Assembly: GCF_007667275.1 (NCBI RefSeq)
Contig: NZ_VDQT01000002.1
Span: 558,001 to 622,000 of the forward strand
Length of the DNA: 64,000 nt
Origin: Stenotrophomonas rhizophila
GTDB taxonomy: Bacteria > Pseudomonadota > Gammaproteobacteria > Xanthomonadales > Xanthomonadaceae
Direction: 5' to 3'
This document shows positions 37,309 to 45,641 of the stretch, piece after piece. A program made the translations under genes and the position numbers. Each line of letters starts with the position of its first letter. The stretch's first letter is position 1. The notes beneath the pieces are model-generated. The model saw nothing but the letters and a program-made list of their open reading frames with translations, made no database searches and was not told where the DNA came from.

Positions 37309-38493
37309 ATGTCCCCATTCCCGTACCGTCTCCCCGCGTTGTCGCTCGCGGTCGCCCTGGCCCTCTCCGCATGCGGCGGCGGTGAGCAGCAAGGCCCGCA
37401 GGGTGGTCCCGGCCAGGTCACCGTGGCCACCCTGAAGCCCGGCCAGGTCAGCCTCACCCGCGAGCTGCCCGGCCGCACCAACGCCTTCCTGGTCGCCGAA
37501 GTGCGCCCGCAGGTGAGTGGCATCGTTGCCAAGCGCCTGTTCACCGAAGGCGGCCTGGTCAGTGCCGGCCAGCCCCTGTACCAGGTCGATGACGCCAGCT
37601 ACCGCGCCGAGGCCAACAGTGCCCGCGCCCAGCTTGCCCGCGCCGAAGCCACGGCCAACGCATCGCGGCTGAGCGCAAAGCGCATCACCGAGCTGGCCAA
37701 GGTCGACGCCGTCAGCCAGCAGGACCTGGAAAACGCCGTCGCCGCCCAGAAGCAGGCCGAAGCCGATGTCGGCGCCGCCAGGGCCGCCCTCGACGCCGCC
37801 AACGTCACCCTCGGCTACGCCCGCATCACCGCCCCGATCAGCGGCCGGATCGGCAAGTCCTCGGTCACCCAGGGCGCCCTGGTCAGCGCCGGCCAGGCCG
37901 ACCCGCTGGCCACCGTGCAGCAGCTCGACCCGATCCACGTCGACCTGACCCAGTCGGCCAGCGAACTGCTGCAGATGCGCCGGGACCTCTCCAGCGGCCG
38001 CCTGCAGGACAACCAGAGCCTGCCGGTGACCATCCTGCTCGACGACGGCAGCGAGTTCGAACACAAGGGCACGCTGCAGTTCTCCGAAGTCAGCGTCGAC
38101 CCCACCACCGGCAGCTACGCGCTGCGCGTCACCGTCGCCAATCCCGACCACGTACTGATGCCGGGCATGTACGTGCGCGCGCGCGTCGGCAGCGGCGTGC
38201 GCGACAACGCCCTGCTGGTGCCGATGCAGGGCATCGCCCGCGACGCCAAGGGCGACACCACCGCCATGGTGGTCGGCAAGGAGAACAAGGTCGAAGTGCG
38301 CCCGGTGAAGGTCAGCCGCGCCGTCGGCAGCGCCTGGCTGGTCGAGGACGGCCTGAAGGCCGGCGACAAGGTCATTGTCGAAGGCCTGCAGAAGATCCAG
38401 CCGGGCATGCCCGTGCAGGCCACCGAAATGGGCGCCGCGCCGGCCACGCCCGCGGCACCTGCCGCGGCTGCCGCCCCGGCCGACAAGCAGTAA
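37309..38493 (+). CDS. smeD: RND efflux periplasmic adaptor, SmeD-like
   Basis: A 394-residue adaptor lipoprotein (lipobox ALSAC) of the AcrA/MexA family: lipoyl halves RPQVSGIVAKRLFTEGGLVSAGQPLYQVD and ARITAPISGRIGKSSVTQGALV around an alpha-hairpin (about 95-165), then beta-barrel and membrane-proximal domains. It links the SmeE pump to the outer-membrane channel. The ATG at 37309 is followed by a proper signal peptide. An Ala/Pro-rich tail closes the protein. Confidence 0.92.
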   Translation: MSPFPYRLPALSLAVALALSACGGGEQQGPQGGPGQVTVATLKPGQVSLTRELPGRTNAFLVAEVRPQVSGIVAKRLFTEGGLVSAGQPLYQVDDASYRAEANSARAQLARAEATANASRLSAKRITELAKVDAVSQQDLENAVAAQKQAEADVGAARAALDAANVTLGYARITAPISGRIGKSSVTQGALVSAGQADPLATVQQLDPIHVDLTQSASELLQMRRDLSSGRLQDNQSLPVTILLDDGSEFEHKGTLQFSEVSVDPTTGSYALRVTVANPDHVLMPGMYVRARVGSGVRDNALLVPMQGIARDAKGDTTAMVVGKENKVEVRPVKVSRAVGSAWLVEDGLKAGDKVIVEGLQKIQPGMPVQATEMGAAPATPAAPAAAAAPADKQ

Positions 38494-38505
38494 GCGGAGA
38501 ACTCC

Positions 38506-41500
38506 ATGGCGCGTTATTTCATTGATCGACCCATCTTTGCGTGGGTGATCGCCATCATCATCATGCTCGCCGGTGCGCTGGCGGTGGTGAAGCTGCCCGT
38601 CTCCATGTACCCGGAAGTGGCCCCGCCCTCGGTCGAGATCAGTGCCAACTACCCGGGCGCGTCGGCCAAGGTGGTCGAGGACTCGGTGACCCAGATCATC
38701 GAGCAGAACATGAAGGGCATCGATGGCCTGATCTACTTCTCTTCCAACAGCTCGGCCAATGGCCAGGCCACCATCACCCTCACCTTCGAAAGCGGGACCA
38801 ACCCCGACATCGCCCAGGTGCAGGTGCAGAACAAGCTGCAGTTGGCCATGCCGCTGCTGCCGCAGGAAGTGCAGCGGCAGGGCATCAACGTGGCCAAGTC
38901 GAGCAGCGGCTTCCTGCAGGTGATCGGCTTCGTCTCCAACGACGGCAGCATGGACGCTACCGACATTTCCGACTACGTCGGCTCCAATATCGTGGACCCA
39001 CTGAGCCGCGTGCCCGGCGTGGGCAACATCCAGGTGTTCGGCGGCAAGTACGCCATGCGCATCTGGCTGGATCCCAACAAGCTGCAGACCTACAGGCTGT
39101 CGGTGGAGGAGGTGACCGCCGCGATCACCGCACAGAATGCCCAAGTGGCCATCGGCCAGCTCGGCGGTGCGCCCTCGATCAAGGGCCAGCAGCTCAATGC
39201 CACCATCAACGCGCAGGACCGCCTGCAGACGCCCGAACAGTTCCGCAACATCCTGGTGCGGGGCGGCACCGACGGCAGCGAGCTGCGGCTCGGCGACGTC
39301 GCCCGGGTCGAGCTGGGCGCGGAAAGCTATGACTTCGTCACCCGATACAACGGCAAACCCTCGTCCGGCATCGCCATCACCCTGGCCACCGGCGCCAACG
39401 CACTGGACACCGCCAACGGCGTGCGTGCCGCGCTCGACGACCTGAAGCAGAACTTCCCGGCCGGCCTGGAATCGGTGGTGCCCTACGACACCACGCCGTT
39501 CGTGCAGGTGTCGATCAAGGGCGTGATCAAGACCCTGATCGAAGCGATCGTGCTGGTGTTCGTGGTGATGTACCTGTTCCTGCAGAACTTCCGCGCCACC
39601 CTGATCCCCACCATCGCCGTGCCGGTGGTGCTGCTGGGCACGTTCGGCATCCTGGCCGCGCTGGGCTTCTCGATCAACATGCTGACCATGTTCGCGATGG
39701 TGCTGGCGATCGGCCTGCTGGTCGACGACGCCATCGTCGTGGTGGAGAACGTCGAACGCATCATGTCCGAGGAAGGCCTGTCGCCGCTGGAAGCGACCCG
39801 CAAATCCATGGGCCAGATCACCGGCGCCCTGGTCGGCATCGGCCTGGTGCTGTCGGCGGTGTTCGTGCCGATGGCATTCATGAGCGGCTCCACCGGCGTG
39901 ATCTACCGGCAGTTCTCGGCCACCATCGTCTCGGCCATGGCGCTGTCGGTCCTGGTCGCGATCGTGCTGACCCCGGCGCTCTGCGCCACCATGCTCAAGC
40001 CGCTGAAGAAGGGCGAGCACCACGTCGCGCACAAGGGCTGGGCCGGCCGTTTCTTCAATGGTTTCAACCGTGGCTTCGACCGCTCCAGCGAAACCTACCA
40101 GCGTGGGGTCAAGGGCATCCTGGCACGGCCCTGGCGCTTCATGGCGATCTTCGCCGCGCTGGTGGTGGTGATGGGCCTGCTGTTCGCGCGCCTGCCCAGT
40201 TCGTTCCTGCCCAATGAAGACCAGGGCATCCTGATGGCGCTGGTGCAGACCCCGGTCGGCGCCACCCAGGAGCGAACCCTGGAGGCGATGTACAAGCTGG
40301 AAGACCACTTCCTGAAGAACGAGACCGACGCCGTGGAGTCGGTGTTCTCGGTGCAGGGCTTCAGCTTCGCCGGCATGGGCCAGAACGCGGGCATGGCCTT
40401 CATCAAGCTCAAGGACTGGAAGGAGCGTGATGCCGAGCAGGGCGTGGGCCCGATCACCGGGCGCGCGATGGGCGCGCTGGGCCAGATCAAGGACGCCTTC
40501 ATCTTCGCCTTCCCGCCGCCGGCCATGCCGGAGCTCGGCATCGGCTCGGGCTACACCTTCTTCCTGAAGGACAACAGCGGCCAGGGCCACGAAGCGCTGC
40601 TCAACGCACGCAACCAGCTGCTGGGCGGGGCGGGGCAGAGCAAACTGCTGGCCAACGTGCGCCCGAACGGCCAGGAGGACACCCCGCAGCTGCGCATCGA
40701 CGTGGACGTGGAAAAGGCCAATGCACTGGGCCTGTCGACCAGCGCGATCAACAGCACGCTGGCCGCCGCGTGGGGCAGTAGCTATATCGATGACTTCATC
40801 GACCGCGGCCGGGTCAAGCGCGTGTATGTGCAGTCCGATGCGCCGTTCCGCATGAACCCGGACGACTTCAACCTGTGGTCGGTGAAGAACAGCGCCGGCG
40901 AGATGGTGCCGTTCAGTGCCTTCGCCAGCAAGCGCTGGGACTACGGTTCACCGCGCCTGGAGCGCTACAACGGCGTGTCGGCGATGGAGATCCAGGGCGA
41001 ACCCGCCCCGGGCGTGGCCTCGGGCGACGCCATGGCCGAGATCGAACGCATCGCCAAAGACCTGCCGCCCGGCTTCGAGATCGAATGGACGGCGCTGTCC
41101 TACCAGGAACGCCAAGCCGGTTCGCAGACCCCACTGCTGTACACGCTGTCGCTGCTGATCGTGTTCCTGTGCCTGGCTGCGCTGTATGAAAGCTGGAGCG
41201 TGCCGACCTCGGTGCTGCTGGTGGCGCCGCTGGGCATCCTGGGCGCGGTGCTGGCCAACAGCATGCGCGGCATGGAGCGCGACATCTATTTCCAGGTGGC
41301 GATGCTGACCACGGTGGGCCTGACCAGCAAGAACGCGATCCTTATCGTGGAATTCGCCAAGGAGAACCTGGAAAAGGGTGCCAGCGTGCTCGAAGCCACC
41401 ATGCACGCGGTACGCGACCGCCTGCGGCCGATCATCATGACCTCGCTGGCGTTCGGCCTGGGCGTGCTGCCGCTGGCCATTGCTTCCGGCGCCGGCTCCG

Positions 41501-41646
41501 GCGCGCAGCGCGCGATCGGTACCGGCGTGCTCGGCGGCATGATCGTCGGCACCCTGCTGGGATTGTTCTTCATCCCGCTGTTCTTCGTGGTGGTGCAGAA
41601 GCTGTTCAACCGCAGGGCGAAGGCGGACAAGGTCGAACATTCCTGA
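38506..41646 (+). CDS. smeE: RND multidrug efflux pump, SmeE-like
   Basis: A 1046-residue HAE1-family pump with twelve membrane helices and two large periplasmic loops. [23 protein letters not shown] opens it; helix 4 carries the proton-relay pair in [20 protein letters not shown], and the late helix has [15 protein letters not shown]. It should export fluoroquinolones, tetracyclines, chloramphenicol and similar drugs by proton antiport, as SmeDEF does in S. maltophilia. It starts 12 bases after smeD. Confidence 0.95.
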   Translation: MARYFIDRPIFAWVIAIIIMLAGALAVVKLPVSMYPEVAPPSVEISANYPGASAKVVEDSVTQIIEQNMKGIDGLIYFSSNSSANGQATITLTFESGTNPDIAQVQVQNKLQLAMPLLPQEVQRQGINVAKSSSGFLQVIGFVSNDGSMDATDISDYVGSNIVDPLSRVPGVGNIQVFGGKYAMRIWLDPNKLQTYRLSVEEVTAAITAQNAQVAIGQLGGAPSIKGQQLNATINAQDRLQTPEQFRNILVRGGTDGSELRLGDVARVELGAESYDFVTRYNGKPSSGIAITLATGANALDTANGVRAALDDLKQNFPAGLESVVPYDTTPFVQVSIKGVIKTLIEAIVLVFVVMYLFLQNFRATLIPTIAVPVVLLGTFGILAALGFSINMLTMFAMVLAIGLLVDDAIVVVENVERIMSEEGLSPLEATRKSMGQITGALVGIGLVLSAVFVPMAFMSGSTGVIYRQFSATIVSAMALSVLVAIVLTPALCATMLKPLKKGEHHVAHKGWAGRFFNGFNRGFDRSSETYQRGVKGILARPWRFMAIFAALVVVMGLLFARLPSSFLPNEDQGILMALVQTPVGATQERTLEAMYKLEDHFLKNETDAVESVFSVQGFSFAGMGQNAGMAFIKLKDWKERDAEQGVGPITGRAMGALGQIKDAFIFAFPPPAMPELGIGSGYTFFLKDNSGQGHEALLNARNQLLGGAGQSKLLANVRPNGQEDTPQLRIDVDVEKANALGLSTSAINSTLAAAWGSSYIDDFIDRGRVKRVYVQSDAPFRMNPDDFNLWSVKNSAGEMVPFSAFASKRWDYGSPRLERYNGVSAMEIQGEPAPGVASGDAMAEIERIAKDLPPGFEIEWTALSYQERQAGSQTPLLYTLSLLIVFLCLAALYESWSVPTSVLLVAPLGILGAVLANSMRGMERDIYFQVAMLTTVGLTSKNAILIVEFAKENLEKGASVLEATMHAVRDRLRPIIMTSLAFGLGVLPLAIASGAGSGAQRAIGTGVLGGMIVGTLLGLFFIPLFFVVVQKLFNRRAKADKVEHS

Positions 41647-41681
41647 TATCTGTCGACGTTGCCTGACGTGACGAACGCCTG

Positions 41682-41763
41682 GGCCGGCCAACGGCCGGCG
41701 CTACCGGGGACGGCGTCGTCCCCGGTGTCCGCATCGCCTCGTAGCGCCGGCCGTTGGCCGGCC
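41682..41763. repeat. Inverted SMAG pair inside the efflux operon
   Basis: Perfect inverted copies at 41682-41704 (minus) and 41741-41763 (plus) of GTAGCGCCGGCCGTTGGCCG... fill most of the 144-base gap between smeE and smeF. Confidence 0.92.
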
Positions 41764-41790
41764 CAGGCGATCCAAAACGGAATCCATACA

Positions 41791-43188
41791 ATGAAACCCA
41801 CGCATCTCTTCCTCTCCCTTTCCGCGCTGCTGCTGTCCGGCTGCGCCATGCTGGAACCGCGCAGCACCGAGGTCGCCCCGGCCATCCCGGCGCAATGGCC
41901 AGCCACGACGGACACCGCATCGTCGGTGGAAGTGGCCGACATCGGCTGGCGCGACTTCTTTGTCGACCCGCGCCTGCAGGCCGTGATCGCACAGTCGCTG
42001 CAGAACAACCGCGACCTGCGCGTGGCCGTGCTGAACGTGGACAAGGCGCGCGCGCAGTACCGCATCCAGCGTGCCGACCGGGTTCCCGCAGTGGGGGTGC
42101 AGGGACAGATGACCCGCAGCGGTGGCGATGTCCCGGTCGCCGAACAGTTCAGCGCCAACCTCGGCGTGGTCGAATTCGAGCTGGACCTGTTCGGCCGCGT
42201 GCGCAGCCTCAGCCAGGCCGCCCTGCAGCAGTACTTTGCCGAAGCGGCCAACCGGCGCAGTGCGCAGCTGGCGCTGGTGGCCGAAGTGGCCAACGCGTGG
42301 CTGACCCTGGGCGCGGACAGCGAACAGCTGAAGATCTCCCAGGCTACGCTGTCCAGCTACGAAGACTCGCTGCGCCTGAGCGAAGCGCGGCATCGGCTCG
42401 GTGGGGTGTCGGCGCTGGAGCTGAGCCAGACCCGCACCCTGGTCGAAACCGCGCGTACCGACGTCGCCCGTTTCCAAGGGCAGCTGGCGCAGGACCGCAA
42501 CGCGCTGATGCTGCTTGCCGGTGGACCGGTGGATGACGCGCTGCTGCCGGACAGCGAAGCGACCGCGGTCGCTGCCGTGCGCGCGATACCCGGCGGCGTG
42601 CCCGGCGACGTGCTGCTGCGGCGGCCCGACGTGATGGCCGCCGAACACACGCTGATGGCGGCCAACGCCAATATCGGCGCGGCGCGCGCGGCCTTCTTCC
42701 CCTCGATCAGCCTGACCGGCAGCGTGGGTTCGGCGTCGTCGGAACTGTCGGGGTTGTTCGATTCCGGCACGCGGGTGTGGAGTTTCATGCCGACCCTGAA
42801 CCTGCCGATCTTCCAGGGTGGCAAACTGCGCGCCGGTCTGGGCGTGGCCAACGCCAACCGCGATATCGCCCTGGCGCGGTATGAACAGGCGATCCAGTCC
42901 GGGTTCCGCGAGGCGGCCGACGCGCTGGCGCTCAACGAAAGCCTGGACGCCCAGCTGGTCTCGCAGCAGGCCCTGGTGGCCGCTGCCGAACAGGCGCAGC
43001 GGCTGTCGCAGGCACGCTACGACGCCGGCCTGGACAGCTTCCTGACCCTGCTGGATGCGCGGCGGACGGCGTACACGGCGCGGCAGTCGCGGGTGAGCAC
43101 GCAGCTGGCGCAGCAGTCGAACCAGGTGGCGCTGTACAAGGTACTGGGCGGCGGCTGGTACGAGCGGGGCGAAGTCGCCGCGCGTTGA
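41791..43188 (+). CDS. smeF: Outer-membrane efflux lipoprotein, SmeF-like
   Basis: A 465-residue TolC-type channel of the OprM group. Lipobox LLSGCAML predicts an N-terminal lipid anchor; two OEP repeats (about 60-245 and 270-455) give the beta-barrel and helical tunnel, with blocks such as RVAVLNVDKARAQYRIQRA and GLDSFLTLLDARRTAYTARQ. The ATG at 41791 leads straight into the signal peptide. It completes the tripartite SmeDEF pump. Confidence 0.93.
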   Translation: MKPTHLFLSLSALLLSGCAMLEPRSTEVAPAIPAQWPATTDTASSVEVADIGWRDFFVDPRLQAVIAQSLQNNRDLRVAVLNVDKARAQYRIQRADRVPAVGVQGQMTRSGGDVPVAEQFSANLGVVEFELDLFGRVRSLSQAALQQYFAEAANRRSAQLALVAEVANAWLTLGADSEQLKISQATLSSYEDSLRLSEARHRLGGVSALELSQTRTLVETARTDVARFQGQLAQDRNALMLLAGGPVDDALLPDSEATAVAAVRAIPGGVPGDVLLRRPDVMAAEHTLMAANANIGAARAAFFPSISLTGSVGSASSELSGLFDSGTRVWSFMPTLNLPIFQGGKLRAGLGVANANRDIALARYEQAIQSGFREAADALALNESLDAQLVSQQALVAAAEQAQRLSQARYDAGLDSFLTLLDARRTAYTARQSRVSTQLAQQSNQVALYKVLGGGWYERGEVAAR

Positions 43189-43196
43189 ACGTCCGG

Positions 43197-43239
43197 TCGG
43201 ATCCGCAGATCCGACGTAGCGACACGCCATGCGTGTCCC
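43197..43239 (+). repeat. Hairpin and SMAG-like element after smeF
   Basis: GTCGGATC-CGCA-GATCCGAC (43197-43216) is followed by GTAGCGACACGCCATGCGTG... (to 43239), a GTAG-headed hairpin of a rarer sequence type. They separate the convergent smeF and PF04120 genes. Confidence 0.65.
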
Positions 43240-43257
43240 ACGCAATGCAGGGAATCG

Positions 43258-43653
43258 TCAGCCGCCCCCACGCCGCCGCTGCAGCGTCTGCGTCGCTTCT
43301 CTGGCCATCGCCTCGTAGGTTCGCCGGATTTCCTCCAGTCGTTCCTCGTCGAGTTCTTCCAGGTCCAGCAGTTCGTTGTTGGCCTCGGCCGTCACCCGGA
43401 TCAGCTCATCCAGCTTGATCTGGATGGCGGCGGTGTCGGCGTTCTGGCTGTGCTGGATCAGGAACACCATCAGGAAGGTGATGATGGTGGTGCCGGTGTT
43501 GATCACCAGCTGCCAGGTGTCGTTGAATTTGAATACGGGTCCGCTCAGGCCCCAGATGACCACGATGCAGAGCGCACCGAGGAAGGTCCATGGGGTGCCC
43601 GCGGCATAGGACGCTTTCTTGGCGACCAGGTTGAAGAGGCTGCGGAGTTTCAT
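43258..43653 (-). CDS. PF04120-family ('low affinity iron permease') membrane protein
   Basis: A 131-residue protein with helices at about 23-40 and 45-66 (FLGALCIVVIWGLSGPVF; TWQLVINTGTTIITFLMVFLIQHSQ) and the conserved IQIKLDELIRV, then an acidic coiled-coil-like tail. The family name is historical; a bacterial iron transport role is not proven. The start is taken at the ATG 43653 (MKLRSLFNLVAKK) by similarity; an in-frame ATG at 43683/43686 would add ten or eleven residues. Confidence 0.8.
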   Translation of the reverse strand: MKLRSLFNLVAKKASYAAGTPWTFLGALCIVVIWGLSGPVFKFNDTWQLVINTGTTIITFLMVFLIQHSQNADTAAIQIKLDELIRVTAEANNELLDLEELDEERLEEIRRTYEAMAREATQTLQRRRGGG

Positions 43654-43723
43654 CGGCACCGGAACGAAGTGGCGTTGCGCCATCATGTGCCGGGGCGGCG
43701 TGTAGGCCCCGTGCAGCGAGCGC

Positions 43724-44056
43724 TCAGGCGCGGGCAGTGAGGCGGGGACGGGCGTTCTGGTCGTGCTGGCTGGTCAGGTACACGTGTTCCCACACCTGCT
43801 CGACGAACTCGCGCGCCTCGTCCTCGCTCAAGCGCGGCAGGATCTGGTAGTCGAAATGCTCCTTGAAGGTGCGGGCGCGCTCTCGGTCGTCCGCGTGCGG
43901 CTTGGAGATCAACGAGTTGCAGGCGAACTTGACCCACGGCACGTAATTCCCGAACGAGGACAGTTTCAGCTTGCCCTGGGTGTGCTGGGTGCGCCAATAG
44001 TTGATCTCGGCGTCGACGTCGATGACGGCGGGAATGGACAGTGGTACAGAGGACAT
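43724..44056 (-). CDS. Hypothetical protein (110 aa)
   Basis: A soluble protein of 110 residues without signal peptide or membrane helix: MSSVPLSIPAVIDVDAEINYW, then FKEHFDYQILPRLSEDEAREFVEQVWEHVYL. The composition (many aromatic and charged residues) is protein-like and unlike translated spacer. I recognise no domain. It is read toward the PF04120 gene, 41 bases from that frame's earliest start. Confidence 0.65.
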   Translation of the reverse strand: MSSVPLSIPAVIDVDAEINYWRTQHTQGKLKLSSFGNYVPWVKFACNSLISKPHADDRERARTFKEHFDYQILPRLSEDEAREFVEQVWEHVYLTSQHDQNARPRLTARA

Positions 44057-44251
44057 GGTCGCGTCGATTCACAGGGAAGAAGACACCCTGATGATGCGTA
44101 ACATCCAGTGCATGGGGTGTCATGGCGATGTGCAGCGGGCGTGCGCACCAACCTTCGCGCCTGAAGTGTTCATGACTGCGACCCGCGCTCGCAGGTCGAT
44201 GGCGACGCCTTCGGCCCGCACCGTGCACAGGTGCGCACGGTGCGGTACGGA

Positions 44252-44704
44252 TCACTCGCCGATGTCTTCGTTCCAGACCTCGGGGTGGGCGGAGATGAAT
44301 CCGCCCAGCAGGTCGATGCACTCCTGGTTCTGCATGTCGATGACCTGCACGCCGTTCTCGCGCAGCCAGTCGATGCCGCCCTGGAAGGTCACCGATTCAC
44401 CCACCACCACGGTGCCGATGTTGAACTGGCGGACCAGCCCGCTGCAGTACCAGCAAGGGGCCAGGGTGGTGACCATGATGGTGTCCTGGTAGCGGCGCTG
44501 GCGGCCGGCCTTGCGGAAGGCATCGGTTTCGCCGTGCACCGACGGGTCGCCTTCCTGCACGCGGCGGTTGTGGCCACAGCCGAGCAGGCGCCCGTCGTTG
44601 TGGTACAGCGCCGCGCCGATGGGGATGCCGCCTTCGGCCAGGCCCTGGCGGGCCTCGTCGATGGCGGTCTTGAGCAGGGCGGCGTAGTCGGGGGTGATGA
44701 GCAT
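44252..44704 (-). CDS. Cytosine-type nucleobase deaminase (CDA superfamily)
   Basis: A 150-residue zinc deaminase: HGETDAFRKAG supplies the zinc His and catalytic Glu, APCWYCSG the two zinc Cys. EGGIPIGAALYHNDG and the C-terminal segment resemble fungal-type cytosine deaminase (Fcy1) more than tRNA adenosine deaminase or cytidine deaminase. It would turn cytosine into uracil in pyrimidine salvage; another small amine substrate is possible. A GC hairpin (GCACCGTGC/GCACGGTGC, about 44219-44243) follows its stop on the minus strand. Confidence 0.82.
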   Translation of the reverse strand: MLITPDYAALLKTAIDEARQGLAEGGIPIGAALYHNDGRLLGCGHNRRVQEGDPSVHGETDAFRKAGRQRRYQDTIMVTTLAPCWYCSGLVRQFNIGTVVVGESVTFQGGIDWLRENGVQVIDMQNQECIDLLGGFISAHPEVWNEDIGE

Positions 44705-44762
44705 GGGCAGTCCATGGGGGAGAAGGGGGCATCATAAGGTGCCGCAGACTGGCGAGCGGTGC

Positions 44763-44768
44763 GATAAT
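44763..44768 (+). promoter_or_regulatory. -10 hexamer of a predicted leaderless promoter (ubiE)
   Basis: GATAAT ends seven bases before the ubiE ATG at 44776; no ribosome-binding site lies between. Confidence 0.5.
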
Positions 44769-44775
44769 CGGGGTC

Positions 44776-45537
44776 ATGAGCGAATCCCCCTACAAGACTG
44801 GCACCACCCATTTCGGCTTCCGTGACGTTGCCGCCACGGACAAGCAGAAGCTGGTGGGCGAAGTGTTCACCTCGGTCGCGCGCAACTACGACCTGATGAA
44901 CGACCTGATGAGCCTGGGCATCCACCGGGCGTGGAAGCGCTACTACGTGGCCACCGCGCAGGTGAAGCCGGGCGACAGCGTGCTCGACCTGGCCGGCGGC
45001 ACCGGCGACATCGCGGTGCTGCTCAAGGAGCGGGTCGGTGACGAGGGTACCGTCGTGGTGGGCGACATCAACGCGGGCATGCTGACCGTGGGCCGCGACC
45101 GCCTGACCAACCGCGGCGTGGTCGCCGGCCTGGATTTCGTGCAGCTCAACGCCGAGGCGTTGCCGTTCCCGGACGCCAGCTTCGACCTGGTCACCATCGC
45201 CTTCGGGCTGCGCAACGTCACCGACAAGGACGCGGCGCTGCGCGAGATGTACCGCGTGCTGAAGGTCGGCGGCCAGGCCCGCGTGCTGGAGTTCTCGGAA
45301 GTCACCGCGGACTGGTTCAAGCCGATCTACGATTTCCACTCGTTCAAGATCCTGCCGAAGCTGGGCCAGTTGTTCGCACGCGATGGCGCCAGCTACCAGT
45401 ACCTGGCCGAAAGCATCCGCAAGCACCCGCCGCAGGAAGCGCTGAAGACCATGATGGGTGAGGCCGGCTTCGCCCGCTGCCACTACAAGAACCTGACCGG
45501 CGGGATCGTCTCGATCCACTCCGGCTACAAGGTGTAG
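44776..45537 (+). CDS. ubiE: Ubiquinone/menaquinone C-methyltransferase
   Basis: A 253-residue SAM-dependent methyltransferase of quinone synthesis. SAM-binding motif VLDLAGGTGDIAVLL, family signature YDLMNDLMSLGIHRAWKR and the second signature RVLKVGGQARVLEFSEV are all present. It ends SGYKV. The stop codon TAG is the TAG of a SMAG element that begins at the last base of the Val codon. Confidence 0.96.
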   Translation: MSESPYKTGTTHFGFRDVAATDKQKLVGEVFTSVARNYDLMNDLMSLGIHRAWKRYYVATAQVKPGDSVLDLAGGTGDIAVLLKERVGDEGTVVVGDINAGMLTVGRDRLTNRGVVAGLDFVQLNAEALPFPDASFDLVTIAFGLRNVTDKDAALREMYRVLKVGGQARVLEFSEVTADWFKPIYDFHSFKILPKLGQLFARDGASYQYLAESIRKHPPQEALKTMMGEAGFARCHYKNLTGGIVSIHSGYKV

Positions 45538-45572
45538 AGCGGGGCTCTGCCCCGCTGGCTCTGCCCCGCTAC
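45534..45572. repeat. SMAG element supplying the ubiE stop, plus partial inverted copy
   Basis: GTAGAGCGGGGCTCTGCCCC... at 45534-45556, followed by a shortened inverted copy ending CTAC at 45572. Confidence 0.85.
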
Positions 45573-45641
45573 GGCGGGGCATTCCGTATTCAGCTTCCGG
45601 GAGGGGTAAACTGGCGGTTTCACCCTGATCGGTCCCGATTC

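Noticed and set aside
37150-40590. Minus-strand open frame of more than 1100 codons opposite smeD and smeE
   Set aside because: It is rich in His, Gln, Gly and Arg with no family features and lies opposite two well-recognised genes. Long antisense frames are expected in GC-rich codon-biased DNA. The same applies to long antisense frames opposite glmS, prlC, mrdA and the M1 peptidase.
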